A stretch of DNA of 39,415 nt. It comes from Bacteroidales bacterium. Lineage in GTDB: Bacteria > Bacteroidota > Bacteroidia > Bacteroidales > F082. The stretch is taken from NCBI GenBank assembly GCA_017508895.1, contig JAFWRA010000094.1:1-39415 (forward strand), given 5' to 3'. Position numbers and translations under genes: made by a program. Below, in pieces: positions 1 through 6,660 of this stretch; position 1 is the stretch's first letter; every line of letters begins with the position of its first letter. The notes under the pieces were generated by a model that had not been told where the DNA came from, did no database searches, and saw nothing but the letters and a program-made list of their open reading frames with translations.

Positions 1-1464
1 GGCTTGCAACTTTTTGGTGGCCTTGGCTTTTCGCGCACCGAATTGACTGCCGGCGATGATGGCGGTTTCTGGGCCTTAGGCTTTGACTACCAAAACCTTT
101 ATCTGCAATACGTTGGTGCCGATGGCACGTTGGGACCCACCACCACCATCAGCGATAGCGGCGGATACAAGTGCATGTTCGGCCAACTCACGTTGAGCCT
201 CAACAACAATGTGCTGCTCACATACGAAAAAGTAGGCTCCGGTTTTTATACCGACAAAGAGCTCTATGTCGTCGCCGTCACGCCCGATGGAACCATCCTC
301 AACCCCGCATCCCTTCTCATGTCTTCCCAGACTTTCCAATCCACCTATATCCATCAGGCTGTAGCTGATGGCATGGGTGGCGGATATGCCTACATTTGGC
401 ATCCTGGCATCGGAGGAGCATTCAACACTTACGTCTTCCATTTCAACGAGTTTGGCGTTCCCACCATCAGTGACCTTAACGGCATCGCAGTGCATTCCAC
501 CGACCCAATGAACTACTACGGCTATGCATGCGGCACCGTCGACCCAAACAACTATGACCTCATCGTCACCTACGAGCAAACCGACGCTTCCACGCAAAGC
601 CAGTCAAGAATCTATGTCAACCGCATCACTGCCGCGGGCGAAAAAGTGTGGGGAGAAGGCATCCTGTTGGCCGATTATGAAGGCGTCTCATACGCCGACA
701 TCATGGTCGATGCTTTTGAGGACGGCAGCGGCTTCAGCGTGATTTACACGAAAAGCAGCCCCAGCAACTCCTACTTCACCACCATCGAAGCCATGGGCTT
801 TGACATGGACGGCAACCAACTATGGGCCAAGACCTTATGCTCAAATACCTATAGAAGAACTGTATGCGACAACACCCCAGGCTTCCACCTCGGTCAAAAC
901 ATCGTAGCTTGGGTGAACTGCATCAATGGCGGCATTTATGGCCAAAACATCGGTCCCGACGGCACCATGGGTCCCATCGAACCACCCGTCATCACCTGTC
1001 TTGCGCCTGAAGACTTTGAAGGCGAATATGTGTACAACGTGGACGAAGAATTGTTTGGCGTAAAACTTAGCTGGGTGGCACCCGAGATCTTGCCCCTGCA
1101 TTACAACCTCTACCGTTACAACACCATCAACAAGGACGAAACCATCATCGAAGTGGACGCCAATGCAACGACCTATTTTGACGAAACAGGGGTCGGACAG
1201 TTCAAATACCAGCTGACGGCCGTCTACGAAGACTGCGAATCCGACTTTGCCCTTACCCCTGATGGAGAGAACTTTGTCAATATCCAAGTGACTGGAATAG
1301 AAGAAAACAGCAACGACGAAATCATCAGCGTCAAAAGGATATACACCATGAACGGGCAATGCTTGAAACACAGTGATATCAACGCATTGAGCAATGGTGT
1401 CTATCTCATTCAAGGATTGACGGAAAGCGGCAAGTTGGTGAGCAGGAAGATTGTGATAGAATAA
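1..1464 (+). CDS. T9SS-sorted secreted protein, 5' truncated by the window edge
   Basis: The reading frame is open from the first base, so the true start lies outside the window. The visible 487 codons are beta-rich and aromatic-rich, without an enzyme motif I recognise. A fibronectin-III-like segment follows, from about 325 to 425 (PPVITCLAP ... KLSWVAP ... YNLYRYN). The last 55 residues look like a Bacteroidota type IX secretion C-terminal sorting domain: GIEEN linker, then VKRIYTMNGQCL, then NGVYLIQG, ending in SRKIVIE. The family role of that domain is export across the outer membrane and attachment or release at the surface. The N-terminal repeats look propeller-like, as in many large surface adhesins or hydrolases. 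The substrate is unknown. A strong terminator follows 14 bp after the stop. Confidence 0.85.
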   Translation, partial: GLQLFGGLGFSRTELTAGDDGGFWALGFDYQNLYLQYVGADGTLGPTTTISDSGGYKCMFGQLTLSLNNNVLLTYEKVGSGFYTDKELYVVAVTPDGTILNPASLLMSSQTFQSTYIHQAVADGMGGGYAYIWHPGIGGAFNTYVFHFNEFGVPTISDLNGIAVHSTDPMNYYGYACGTVDPNNYDLIVTYEQTDASTQSQSRIYVNRITAAGEKVWGEGILLADYEGVSYADIMVDAFEDGSGFSVIYTKSSPSNSYFTTIEAMGFDMDGNQLWAKTLCSNTYRRTVCDNTPGFHLGQNIVAWVNCINGGIYGQNIGPDGTMGPIEPPVITCLAPEDFEGEYVYNVDEELFGVKLSWVAPEILPLHYNLYRYNTINKDETIIEVDANATTYFDETGVGQFKYQLTAVYEDCESDFALTPDGENFVNIQVTGIEENSNDEIISVKRIYTMNGQCLKHSDINALSNGVYLIQGLTESGKLVSRKIVIE

Positions 1465-1478
1465 AGGAAACACGCCTT

Positions 1479-1524
1479 ACAAAAGCAATAGAGACGCACC
1501 TAGGCGCGTCTCTATTGCTTTTGT
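1479..1524. terminator. Perfect 19-bp inverted repeat, bidirectional terminator
   Basis: Arms 1479-1497 and 1506-1524 are perfectly complementary, with an 8-nt loop. The outer ends are A/T-rich (ACAAAAG ... CTTTTGT). It lies between the end of the T9SS gene (plus) and the 3' end of tRNA-Val (minus), with the right arm reaching the tRNA discriminator base. It can therefore serve both converging transcripts. Confidence 0.85.
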
Positions 1525-1598
1525 GGGAACTGTTGGACTCGAACCAACGACCCCCGCCTTGTAAGGGCGATGCTCTGAACCAACTGAGCTAAGCTCCC
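1524..1598 (-). tRNA. tRNA-Val (anticodon UAC)
   Basis: Read on the minus strand it folds as a cloverleaf: acceptor GGGAGCT paired with AGTTCCC, D-arm AGCTCAGTTGGTTCAGAGC, anticodon loop CTTACAA (anticodon TAC) and T-loop GGTTCGAGTCC. The 3' CCA is not encoded. A TAnnTTTG element lies about 42 bp upstream. Confidence 0.95.
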
Positions 1599-1639
1599 AT
1601 TTCCCCCTTTAAAAAAGCATAAGGGATTGTTTCGCGCTG

Positions 1640-1647
1640 CAAAAATA
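1640..1647 (-). promoter_or_regulatory. -7 promoter element (TATTTTTG) for tRNA-Val
   Basis: The complement of CAAAAATA matches the Bacteroidetes -7 consensus TAnnTTTG. I see no good TTG at the -33 distance. Confidence 0.6.
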
Positions 1648-1721
1648 GGAAATCTTTGATTTGATGTATTCATTTTTTTCTCTTTTTTCAATATCAAATG
1701 TGCTTTTTACATTATTTTCAT

Positions 1722-1729
1722 TATTTTTG
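1722..1729 (+). promoter_or_regulatory. -7 promoter element (TATTTTTG) for the Tim44-like gene
   Basis: It matches TAnnTTTG. Transcription would begin around 1735, almost at the first ATG (1738), which favours the internal ATG at 1768 as the real start. Confidence 0.6.
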
Positions 1730-1767
1730 TAGGCATAATGAAACTACCAAAAGAACCATTGTTTGCA

Positions 1768-2664
1768 ATGAAAAGACTAAATACCAACAAATTAAAGCAA
1801 CTCTTACCCTTTATTCTGCTCATAGTGACCATTGTTTGTTGCAACCTTGCCATAGCCGATGTGGGTAACAACAACCGCTATAACTCTGGCGGCGGTGAAG
1901 GCCTAGGGGGCGACTTCGACATAGGTGTGCTCATCGGCTGGCTTATCAACTTGTTCATCCAAAGTCCTATCTTAGGCTTGATTGTGGTAGTCATCATTAT
2001 CATTGCCTATCGTATCATGAAGAAAAAATCCAAAGACACAAGCTATATCAACAAGAACGTGAACCAGCAAGCTGAATCCGATGTCACGATGGACCTCAGC
2101 CCAATGGTTGCCGGACAAATCCGTGCCATCGACCCTGATTTCTCATCTGATAAATTCATCGGTTTTGCCAGAGAAGTGTTCATGAAGATTCAACAAGCCT
2201 GGACGACCAAAGACTGGAAGCCCATCCGCCCCTTCGAGAGTGAGACATTGTTCAACCAACACAAGCAGCAATTAGACGAATTCATTCGCTTGGGCAAGAC
2301 AAATGTGGTGGAAAAAATCGGCATCAAGCATTGCTCTTTGCATTCGTTCAGCCAAGATGGCGACAAGGAAGTGCTCACCGTATGGCTTAATGCCGTGATG
2401 CGCGATTATGTCATCGAGGACGCGACCAAAAAAGTGCTCGAAAGCGACCCCAACCGCGACTGGTACATGAAATATGAGCTGGTCTTCAACCGAAAAGCCG
2501 GCGTGAAGACTGACCCCGGCAAGAAAGGCAACACCATCACCAACTGTCCCAACTGCGGTGCACCAACCGAAATCACTTCCTCTGGCCAATGTGTCTATTG
2601 CGGTAGCGTCATCACCAATGGCGAACATGATTGGGTTTTGACGGATATCCATTCGCGGAACTAA
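1768..2664 (+). CDS. Tim44-like domain membrane protein with C-terminal zinc ribbon
   Basis: I choose ATG 1768 (MKRLNTN, 298 aa) over ATG 1738 because the -7 element ends at 1729 and a normal signal peptide starts at 1768. Counting from 1768, residues 1-31 are a signal peptide or first membrane segment. A Gly/Asn-rich linker follows, then a very hydrophobic segment (IGWLINLFIQSPILGLIVVV) ending in RIMKKK. The soluble part (about 105-250) resembles the Tim44-like fold: FAREVFMKIQQAW, then RPFESETLF. The tail carries a C4 zinc ribbon, CPNCG ... CVYCG. The same architecture is common in bacterial TIM44-like proteins. It lies 86 bp upstream of the SPFH/zinc-ribbon gene, so the two are probably co-expressed. 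The function is inferred as envelope-associated; no enzyme motif is seen. Confidence 0.8.
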   Translation: MKRLNTNKLKQLLPFILLIVTIVCCNLAIADVGNNNRYNSGGGEGLGGDFDIGVLIGWLINLFIQSPILGLIVVVIIIIAYRIMKKKSKDTSYINKNVNQQAESDVTMDLSPMVAGQIRAIDPDFSSDKFIGFAREVFMKIQQAWTTKDWKPIRPFESETLFNQHKQQLDEFIRLGKTNVVEKIGIKHCSLHSFSQDGDKEVLTVWLNAVMRDYVIEDATKKVLESDPNRDWYMKYELVFNRKAGVKTDPGKKGNTITNCPNCGAPTEITSSGQCVYCGSVITNGEHDWVLTDIHSRN

Positions 2665-2672
2665 TAAAAACA

Positions 2673-2698
2673 CGGCTGCCACAATGTGACAGTCCTAC
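2673..2698 (+). repeat. Partial copy of the 20.85-kb hairpin repeat
   Basis: 26 bp starting CGGCTGCCACAATG match the right arm of the hairpin at 20893-20918 at 23 of 26 positions. It sits in the spacer between the Tim44-like and SPFH genes. Only one arm is present, so it cannot form the same hairpin alone. Confidence 0.55.
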
Positions 2699-2750
2699 TC
2701 AAGACAAACAATTAAACAAATCAACAATAAACAATTAAACAAACATTACT

Positions 2751-4007
2751 ATGGGACTTATTAAAGCAATAGCAGGCTCCATCGGCGGCACCTTGCGTGA
2801 CCAATGGTTGGACCTCATCAAATGTGACAACATGGACATGGACACCCTGATGGTGAAACAAACCACCAAGTCGGGGCAAATCTCCAAGAGCAGCCGCATC
2901 ATCGTGGCTCCTGGCCAGGTGGCCGTCATCTACGACACTGGCGTCGTGCTCGATGCTACCGCTGAAGAAGGCGTCTACAACTTCGACCAATCCTCATCGC
3001 CTTCATTCTTCGCCGGCGAGTTTGGTCCTGTCTTCAAGGAAATGTGGCAGCGTTTCACCTATGGTGGCACCCCTGCCAAGGAGCAGGCCGTCTTCTACTT
3101 CAACGCCAAGGAAATCCTTGACAACAAATTTGGCACTGCCACACCTATCCCCTTCCAGGACTGGTCGCACGCTATCCCGAACCAGATGACCAACTCGCTG
3201 ATGCCTATGGGCGTCAACGTGCGTTGCTACGGTAAATACACTTTCCGTTTGGACGACATGGGCATCTTCATGCGCAACCATGCCGGTACCGCTAACGTCA
3301 TCCGTAAAGGCGACATCACCGAACAGATGCGCAGCGAGGTGATGGCAGCCTTCCAAAACGTGCTCAATGAGATGGGCAATAGCAACCACCGTGTGCCCGT
3401 TCTCGAACTGCCCAGCTATACCGACGAAATCAAGCAGGCCATGGACGAGAAGGTCTTCGACGAGCCCATCCGTGCCCGTGGCGTGCGTCTGGTGAGCTTC
3501 ACCATCGAGTCCGTCTCGCTCGACGACGCCAGCCAGAAGAAGATCGACCGTTATGAGTACAGCACCAACAACATGATGCAGCAAGGCAAGATCATCGACG
3601 TGATGGAGACCGCAGCCGGCAACGAAGCTGGCGCAGTGGGCGGCTTCATGGGTGTAGGCATGGCCAACATGGGTTCAGGCGGCATGACTGGCGGCGCGAT
3701 GCAGAACGCTTGGAACGGCCAAGGCGGACAGACCACTTACGACCCCTATAACCAACAAGGACAAGCCCAAGGCGTTCCCTGTCCGAAATGCGGCACACCC
3801 ATCACAGGAAAGTTCTGCCCTGAATGCGGCACACCTGCTCCAGAACCCAAGGCAAAGATGAAATGCCCGAAATGCGGCACGGAAAGCACAGGGAAATTCT
3901 GCCCAGAATGTGGCACACCTTTGGCAGCCGTAGGGCCTAAGAAATGTCCAAAATGTGGTACAGAAGTGACAGGCAAGTTCTGCCCCGAATGCGGCACTCC
4001 AGTGTAA
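2751..4007 (+). CDS. SPFH-domain protein with triple zinc-ribbon tail (YdjI/virion-core-like)
   Basis: 418 aa with no signal peptide. The N-terminus (GLIKAIAGSIGGTLRDQWLD) and the SPFH-like body (about 30-270) match the cytoplasmic 'SPFH/virion core protein' family that includes Bacillus YdjI. A Gly/Met-rich linker (about 280-340) follows. The tail holds three near-identical zinc ribbons of the form CPKCGT...GKFCPECGTP, starting near residues 344, 372 and 398, each with four Cys. In Firmicutes, YdjI acts with membrane partners to place PspA at the membrane. Here the upstream gene is a Tim44-like membrane protein with its own zinc ribbon, which suggests a comparable envelope-stress pair; no PspA gene is in the window. 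The three ribbon copies are also repeated at DNA level, so copy number may vary between strains. Confidence 0.85.
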   Translation: MGLIKAIAGSIGGTLRDQWLDLIKCDNMDMDTLMVKQTTKSGQISKSSRIIVAPGQVAVIYDTGVVLDATAEEGVYNFDQSSSPSFFAGEFGPVFKEMWQRFTYGGTPAKEQAVFYFNAKEILDNKFGTATPIPFQDWSHAIPNQMTNSLMPMGVNVRCYGKYTFRLDDMGIFMRNHAGTANVIRKGDITEQMRSEVMAAFQNVLNEMGNSNHRVPVLELPSYTDEIKQAMDEKVFDEPIRARGVRLVSFTIESVSLDDASQKKIDRYEYSTNNMMQQGKIIDVMETAAGNEAGAVGGFMGVGMANMGSGGMTGGAMQNAWNGQGGQTTYDPYNQQGQAQGVPCPKCGTPITGKFCPECGTPAPEPKAKMKCPKCGTESTGKFCPECGTPLAAVGPKKCPKCGTEVTGKFCPECGTPV

Positions 4008-4023
4008 ATCAGCAGAATAATGG

Positions 4024-4053
4024 ATAAAAAAAGCGCGGCCTCACAGCCGCGCT
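4024..4053 (-). terminator. Terminator for tRNA-Gly
   Basis: Stem AGCGCGGC (4032-4039) pairs with GCCGCGCT (4046-4053). On the minus strand it is followed by a T-run (complement of 4024-4032). On the plus strand no U-tract follows, so it mainly ends the tRNA transcript. Confidence 0.75.
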
Positions 4054-4079
4054 CCCCTTGATTAAAATCAAGTCCCATG

Positions 4080-4152
4080 AGCGAATAACGGGGTTCGAAC
4101 CCGCGACCCTCAGCTTGGGAAGCTGATGCTCTACCAACTGAGCTACATTCGC
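4080..4152 (-). tRNA. tRNA-Gly (anticodon CCC)
   Basis: The minus strand gives acceptor GCGAAT/ATTCGC, D-arm AGCTCAGTTGGTAGAGC, anticodon stem TCAGC/GCTGA around loop TTCCCAA (anticodon CCC), and T-loop GGGTTCGAACCCC. CCA is not encoded. Confidence 0.95.
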
Positions 4153-4208
4153 GTTTAGCTTCGTTGAAATCTCCGATTCGACGGAGTCAATCTTGCGATT
4201 TCAGACTG

Positions 4209-4238
4209 CAAAAATACAGAAAATTGTCATTCTGCCAA
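4209..4238 (-). promoter_or_regulatory. Promoter of tRNA-Gly (-33 TTG, -7 TATTTTTG)
   Basis: The complement of 4209-4216 is TATTTTTG and the complement of 4236-4238 is TTG, separated by exactly 19 bp. This is the Bacteroidetes primary-sigma layout, 57 bp upstream of the tRNA 5' end. Confidence 0.75.
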
Positions 4239-4258
4239 CATAAAACATCAATTTTTTC

Positions 4259-4307
4259 GGCTACCACATTGCTTCGACAAGTCATGCGGCCATGTGAAAG
4301 CCCCACA
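4259..4307 (+). repeat. Degenerate, interrupted relative of the 20.85-kb hairpin arm
   Basis: CGGCTACCAC at 4259-4268 equals the start of the conserved arm. After about 22 unrelated bases, CATGTGAAAGCCCCACAA resembles the arm's end (GATGTGACAGCCCTACAA). It may be a decayed copy; the match could also be chance. Confidence 0.3.
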
Positions 4308-4333
4308 ACTGAACAACTGTAAACTGAATTATT

Positions 4334-5050
4334 ATGCCCATTACAGAAAAAGACGAACGCATCATCCTCGAAAGTTTCCATCCAAGATCGTGGACTGACA
4401 TCAAAACCCACAACGCTTGGTCAGTGTTCAAAATCATGGCCGAGTTCGTGGACGGCATGGAAAAGATGTCGAGAATCGGGCCTTGCGTGGCCATATTCGG
4501 CTCGGCACGCACCCAACCTGGAGACAAATATTACGAAATGGCCGTAGAGATCGCCGAAAAACTCGCCGATTATGGCTTTGGCACCATCACAGGTGGCGGT
4601 CCAGGCATCATGGAAGCCGGCAATAAAGGAGCAAGCAAAGGCGGTGCCACCAGCGTAGGTCTCAACATCAACCTGCCTTTTGAACAGCACTTCAACCCAT
4701 ACATCGACAGCGATAAGAACATTGATTTCGACTATTTCTTTGTCCGCAAGACCATCTTCATGCGTTATGCGCAAGGTTATATCGCCATGCCTGGTGGATT
4801 CGGCACTTTGGACGAACTCTCGGAAGCCATCACCCTTATCCAGACCAACAAGATGGTGAGTTTCCCGGTGGTTTTGGTCGGTAGCGATTATTGGAAAGGA
4901 CTGATTGACTGGTTCAAAAGCACCTTACTCCCCAACCACATGATCAAAGAAGAAGACTTTGAGATTTTCCATGTTGTTGACACCGCCGACGAGGCCGTGA
5001 AAATCATCAAGGAATTCTACAAGAAATACGCCATCAAGCCGAACTTCTGA
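4334..5050 (+). CDS. LOG-family (TIGR00730) Rossmann-fold nucleotide phosphoribohydrolase
   Basis: 238 aa, cytoplasmic. The family signatures are clear: CVAIFGSART (51-60), GGGPG followed by IMEAGNKGA (87-100), and the PGGFGTLDE nucleotide-binding/catalytic motif (153-161). LOG-type enzymes hydrolyse the N-glycosidic bond of nucleoside 5'-monophosphates. In bacteria they are often annotated 'lysine decarboxylase' although they lack that activity. The N-terminal extension of about 45 residues before the Rossmann core is typical of the longer subgroup. It is followed after one base by the retropepsin-like gene, so the two form one transcript. The physiological substrate cannot be read from sequence. 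Confidence 0.92.
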   Translation: MPITEKDERIILESFHPRSWTDIKTHNAWSVFKIMAEFVDGMEKMSRIGPCVAIFGSARTQPGDKYYEMAVEIAEKLADYGFGTITGGGPGIMEAGNKGASKGGATSVGLNINLPFEQHFNPYIDSDKNIDFDYFFVRKTIFMRYAQGYIAMPGGFGTLDELSEAITLIQTNKMVSFPVVLVGSDYWKGLIDWFKSTLLPNHMIKEEDFEIFHVVDTADEAVKIIKEFYKKYAIKPNF

Positions 5051-5051
5051 T

Positions 5052-5486
5052 ATGCGACGCTATATAGAAGTTCCACTGCAACTGCTTGACATCGAAGGAG
5101 AAGGCTTCCATATCATGGTCAAAGGAATGATCCATGGTAAGGAAGCCCATTTCCTCATCGACACAGGTGCTTCACGCTCCGTCTTCGACCCCAACACCAT
5201 CACCAACTTCATTGAAGACATTGAATTCGAGAAGAAAGAAGGCCTGACCGCCGGTGTGGGTAGCTCCGACTTGGAGAGCGCCACTTTTGTCATTGACAGT
5301 TTTACCGTAGGAGATTTGGGAATCCATGATTATGAAGCCGTTGCCTTGGATTTGGAGAATATCCACGAGATGTACGACAAACTCGGATTGCCCCGCATTG
5401 ACGGCATCATCGGCGGGGACTTGCTGAAACAATATAAAGCCGTGATAAACTATAGGTGCAAGAAACTGAGGCTTACACCTCGGTGA
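5052..5486 (+). CDS. Retropepsin-like aspartic protease
   Basis: 144 aa, the size of one retropepsin lobe, so it should act as a homodimer. The catalytic motif is FLIDTGAS with Asp37-Thr38-Gly39. A flap-like Gly segment (TAGVGSSD) and the second conserved block (RIDGIIGGDLLKQYKAVINY) follow. No signal peptide or membrane segment is seen, unlike many bacterial periplasmic members, so it is probably cytoplasmic. ATG 5052 lies one base after the LOG stop codon (5048-5050), indicating translational coupling. Substrates are unknown. It could alternatively be a clan-AA protein with a non-proteolytic role. Confidence 0.85.
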   Translation: MRRYIEVPLQLLDIEGEGFHIMVKGMIHGKEAHFLIDTGASRSVFDPNTITNFIEDIEFEKKEGLTAGVGSSDLESATFVIDSFTVGDLGIHDYEAVALDLENIHEMYDKLGLPRIDGIIGGDLLKQYKAVINYRCKKLRLTPR

Positions 5487-5500
5487 ATTTGTTTTTCTAA

Positions 5501-5628
5501 CGCAGAAACCGTTTTTTTAACTCACGCAGAATTCGCAGAATACGCAGAAGCCTAACGGACACAAACTTGTCGTCGCTTTGCACTTCACAAAAATCTGCGA
5601 CTTCTGCGTGCAAAAAATCCCCCCCCCT
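5501..5628. repeat. CGCAGAA microrepeats, 17-bp inverted repeat and C9 run
   Basis: CGCAGAA occurs at 5501, 5525, 5534 and 5543 (the last three with 9-bp period). The block 5523-5539 pairs with 5594-5610 with one mismatch across a 54-nt spacer. A run of nine C follows at 5619-5627. It lies between the convergent retropepsin and SUMF1 genes and may work as a terminator-like structure, though no U-tract adjoins either side. Confidence 0.6.
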
Positions 5629-5646
5629 ACATTGCCCTCTGAAGAA

Positions 5647-6507
5647 TCACTCCTCCGAAACGTCCTCTGACGGTTTCTTGATCATATCAGGCTCCGAGGC
5701 CTCTTCTTTCTCTTTGACATAGCGTGCGTCCAAGCAGAGCCTAAACCCTCCAAACGAATTCTTCAAGTCAGGTAGACGTTTGCCGCGCCACGACACGCGA
5801 CACGAGGTCTTGGGCAGCTGCCATGCGCCGCCACGGATGCAGTACATCTCTCCGTCCTTGCCTAAATTCGCGTTACGTTCCCTATCGAAGTAGCGATACT
5901 TGGAACTACACCATTCCCACACATTGCCCGACATGTCGTAGATACCTAACTCGTTGGCAGCACGTTTCTTGACCTTCTTCAGTTTCGAAGTATTCCCATT
6001 ATGCCAGGCCACGCGGTCCACTTCTTTGCTGCCGCTATAGATATAGCCCCGCGTGTACTTGCCACCACGCGCTGCATACTCCCATTCATCCTCAGTGGGC
6101 AGGCGGAACTGCATTCCCGTAATACTGTCGATACGCCTCAGAAACTCCTGAACCTCAAAATAATTGACATTGGTCACAGGGCGTTTCGGGCATTTCTTTG
6201 CGCTTGGATTGTAGCCCATCACGGCTTTCCAGAGTTTCTGTGTCACCTCCGTTTGGCCGATATAATAATCCTCGCGCATCTGCACATAATGCACCGGCAA
6301 TTCGTCCGTTTGCGAATGACGGTCGTAATTGAATTCGGCAGTATCTTTGTGCTGAGCGCCCATCCAGAAACCGCCTTTCTCAACACGTACCATATTGAAT
6401 GACACCTTGTTGACGCGATAAGAAGTAGGCGCTGGAAGCGTATCTTGGGCAAACATCCACGACTGTGCCACCATGAACAACCCTAAAATCAAAGAAAGCT
6501 TTTTCAT
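5647..6507 (-). CDS. Secreted SUMF1/FGE-domain protein
   Basis: I start at the ATG at 6507 (MKKLSLILGLFMVAQSW, signal peptide cut near FAQ), giving 286 aa. An upstream in-frame ATG at 6555 would put an odd extension before the signal peptide and lies upstream of the promoter element. The domain is unmistakable: MVRVEKGGFWMG, YYIGQTEVTQKLWKAVMG, FRLPTEDEWEYAARGG, YDMSGNVWEWCS, IRGGAW and FGGFRL. In true formylglycine-generating enzymes two Cys near the C-terminus bind copper. Here the stretch IRGGAWQLPKTSCR keeps only the second, with Leu at the first. It is therefore more likely a structural or ligand-binding SUMF1 protein than a sulfatase activator. A Lys/Glu-rich tail ends the protein. Confidence 0.88.
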   Translation of the reverse strand: MKKLSLILGLFMVAQSWMFAQDTLPAPTSYRVNKVSFNMVRVEKGGFWMGAQHKDTAEFNYDRHSQTDELPVHYVQMREDYYIGQTEVTQKLWKAVMGYNPSAKKCPKRPVTNVNYFEVQEFLRRIDSITGMQFRLPTEDEWEYAARGGKYTRGYIYSGSKEVDRVAWHNGNTSKLKKVKKRAANELGIYDMSGNVWEWCSSKYRYFDRERNANLGKDGEMYCIRGGAWQLPKTSCRVSWRGKRLPDLKNSFGGFRLCLDARYVKEKEEASEPDMIKKPSEDVSEE

Positions 6508-6524
6508 CTCGATAAAATTTGAGG

Positions 6525-6532
6525 CAAAAATA
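6525..6532 (-). promoter_or_regulatory. -7 element (TATTTTTG) for the SUMF1 gene
   Basis: The complement of CAAAAATA matches TAnnTTTG and lies 18 bp upstream of the chosen ATG (6507). Confidence 0.6.
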
Positions 6533-6546
6533 AAGATAATTGATTT

Positions 6547-6624
6547 AAAATTCAAAATTCAAAATTTAAAATTCAATAATTCAGCATTCTTCATTCTGCA
6601 TTCTACATTCTGCATTCTACATTC
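6547..6624. repeat. AT-rich microsatellite-like repeats
   Basis: Copies of AAAATTC/AAAATTTA are followed by a perfect 14-bp tandem pair ATTCTGCATTCTAC (6593-6606, 6607-6620), itself built of the heptamer ATTCTRC. They lie in the divergent spacer and occupy the -33 region of the response-regulator promoter. Confidence 0.75.
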
Positions 6625-6636
6625 AAAAAAAACCGC

Positions 6637-6644
6637 TATCTTTG
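6637..6644 (+). promoter_or_regulatory. -7 element (TATCTTTG) for the response regulator
   Basis: It matches TAnnTTTG, 16 bp before ATG 6661. The -33 position falls in the heptamer repeats. Confidence 0.65.
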
Positions 6645-6660
6645 CACAAATTTCGACAAA

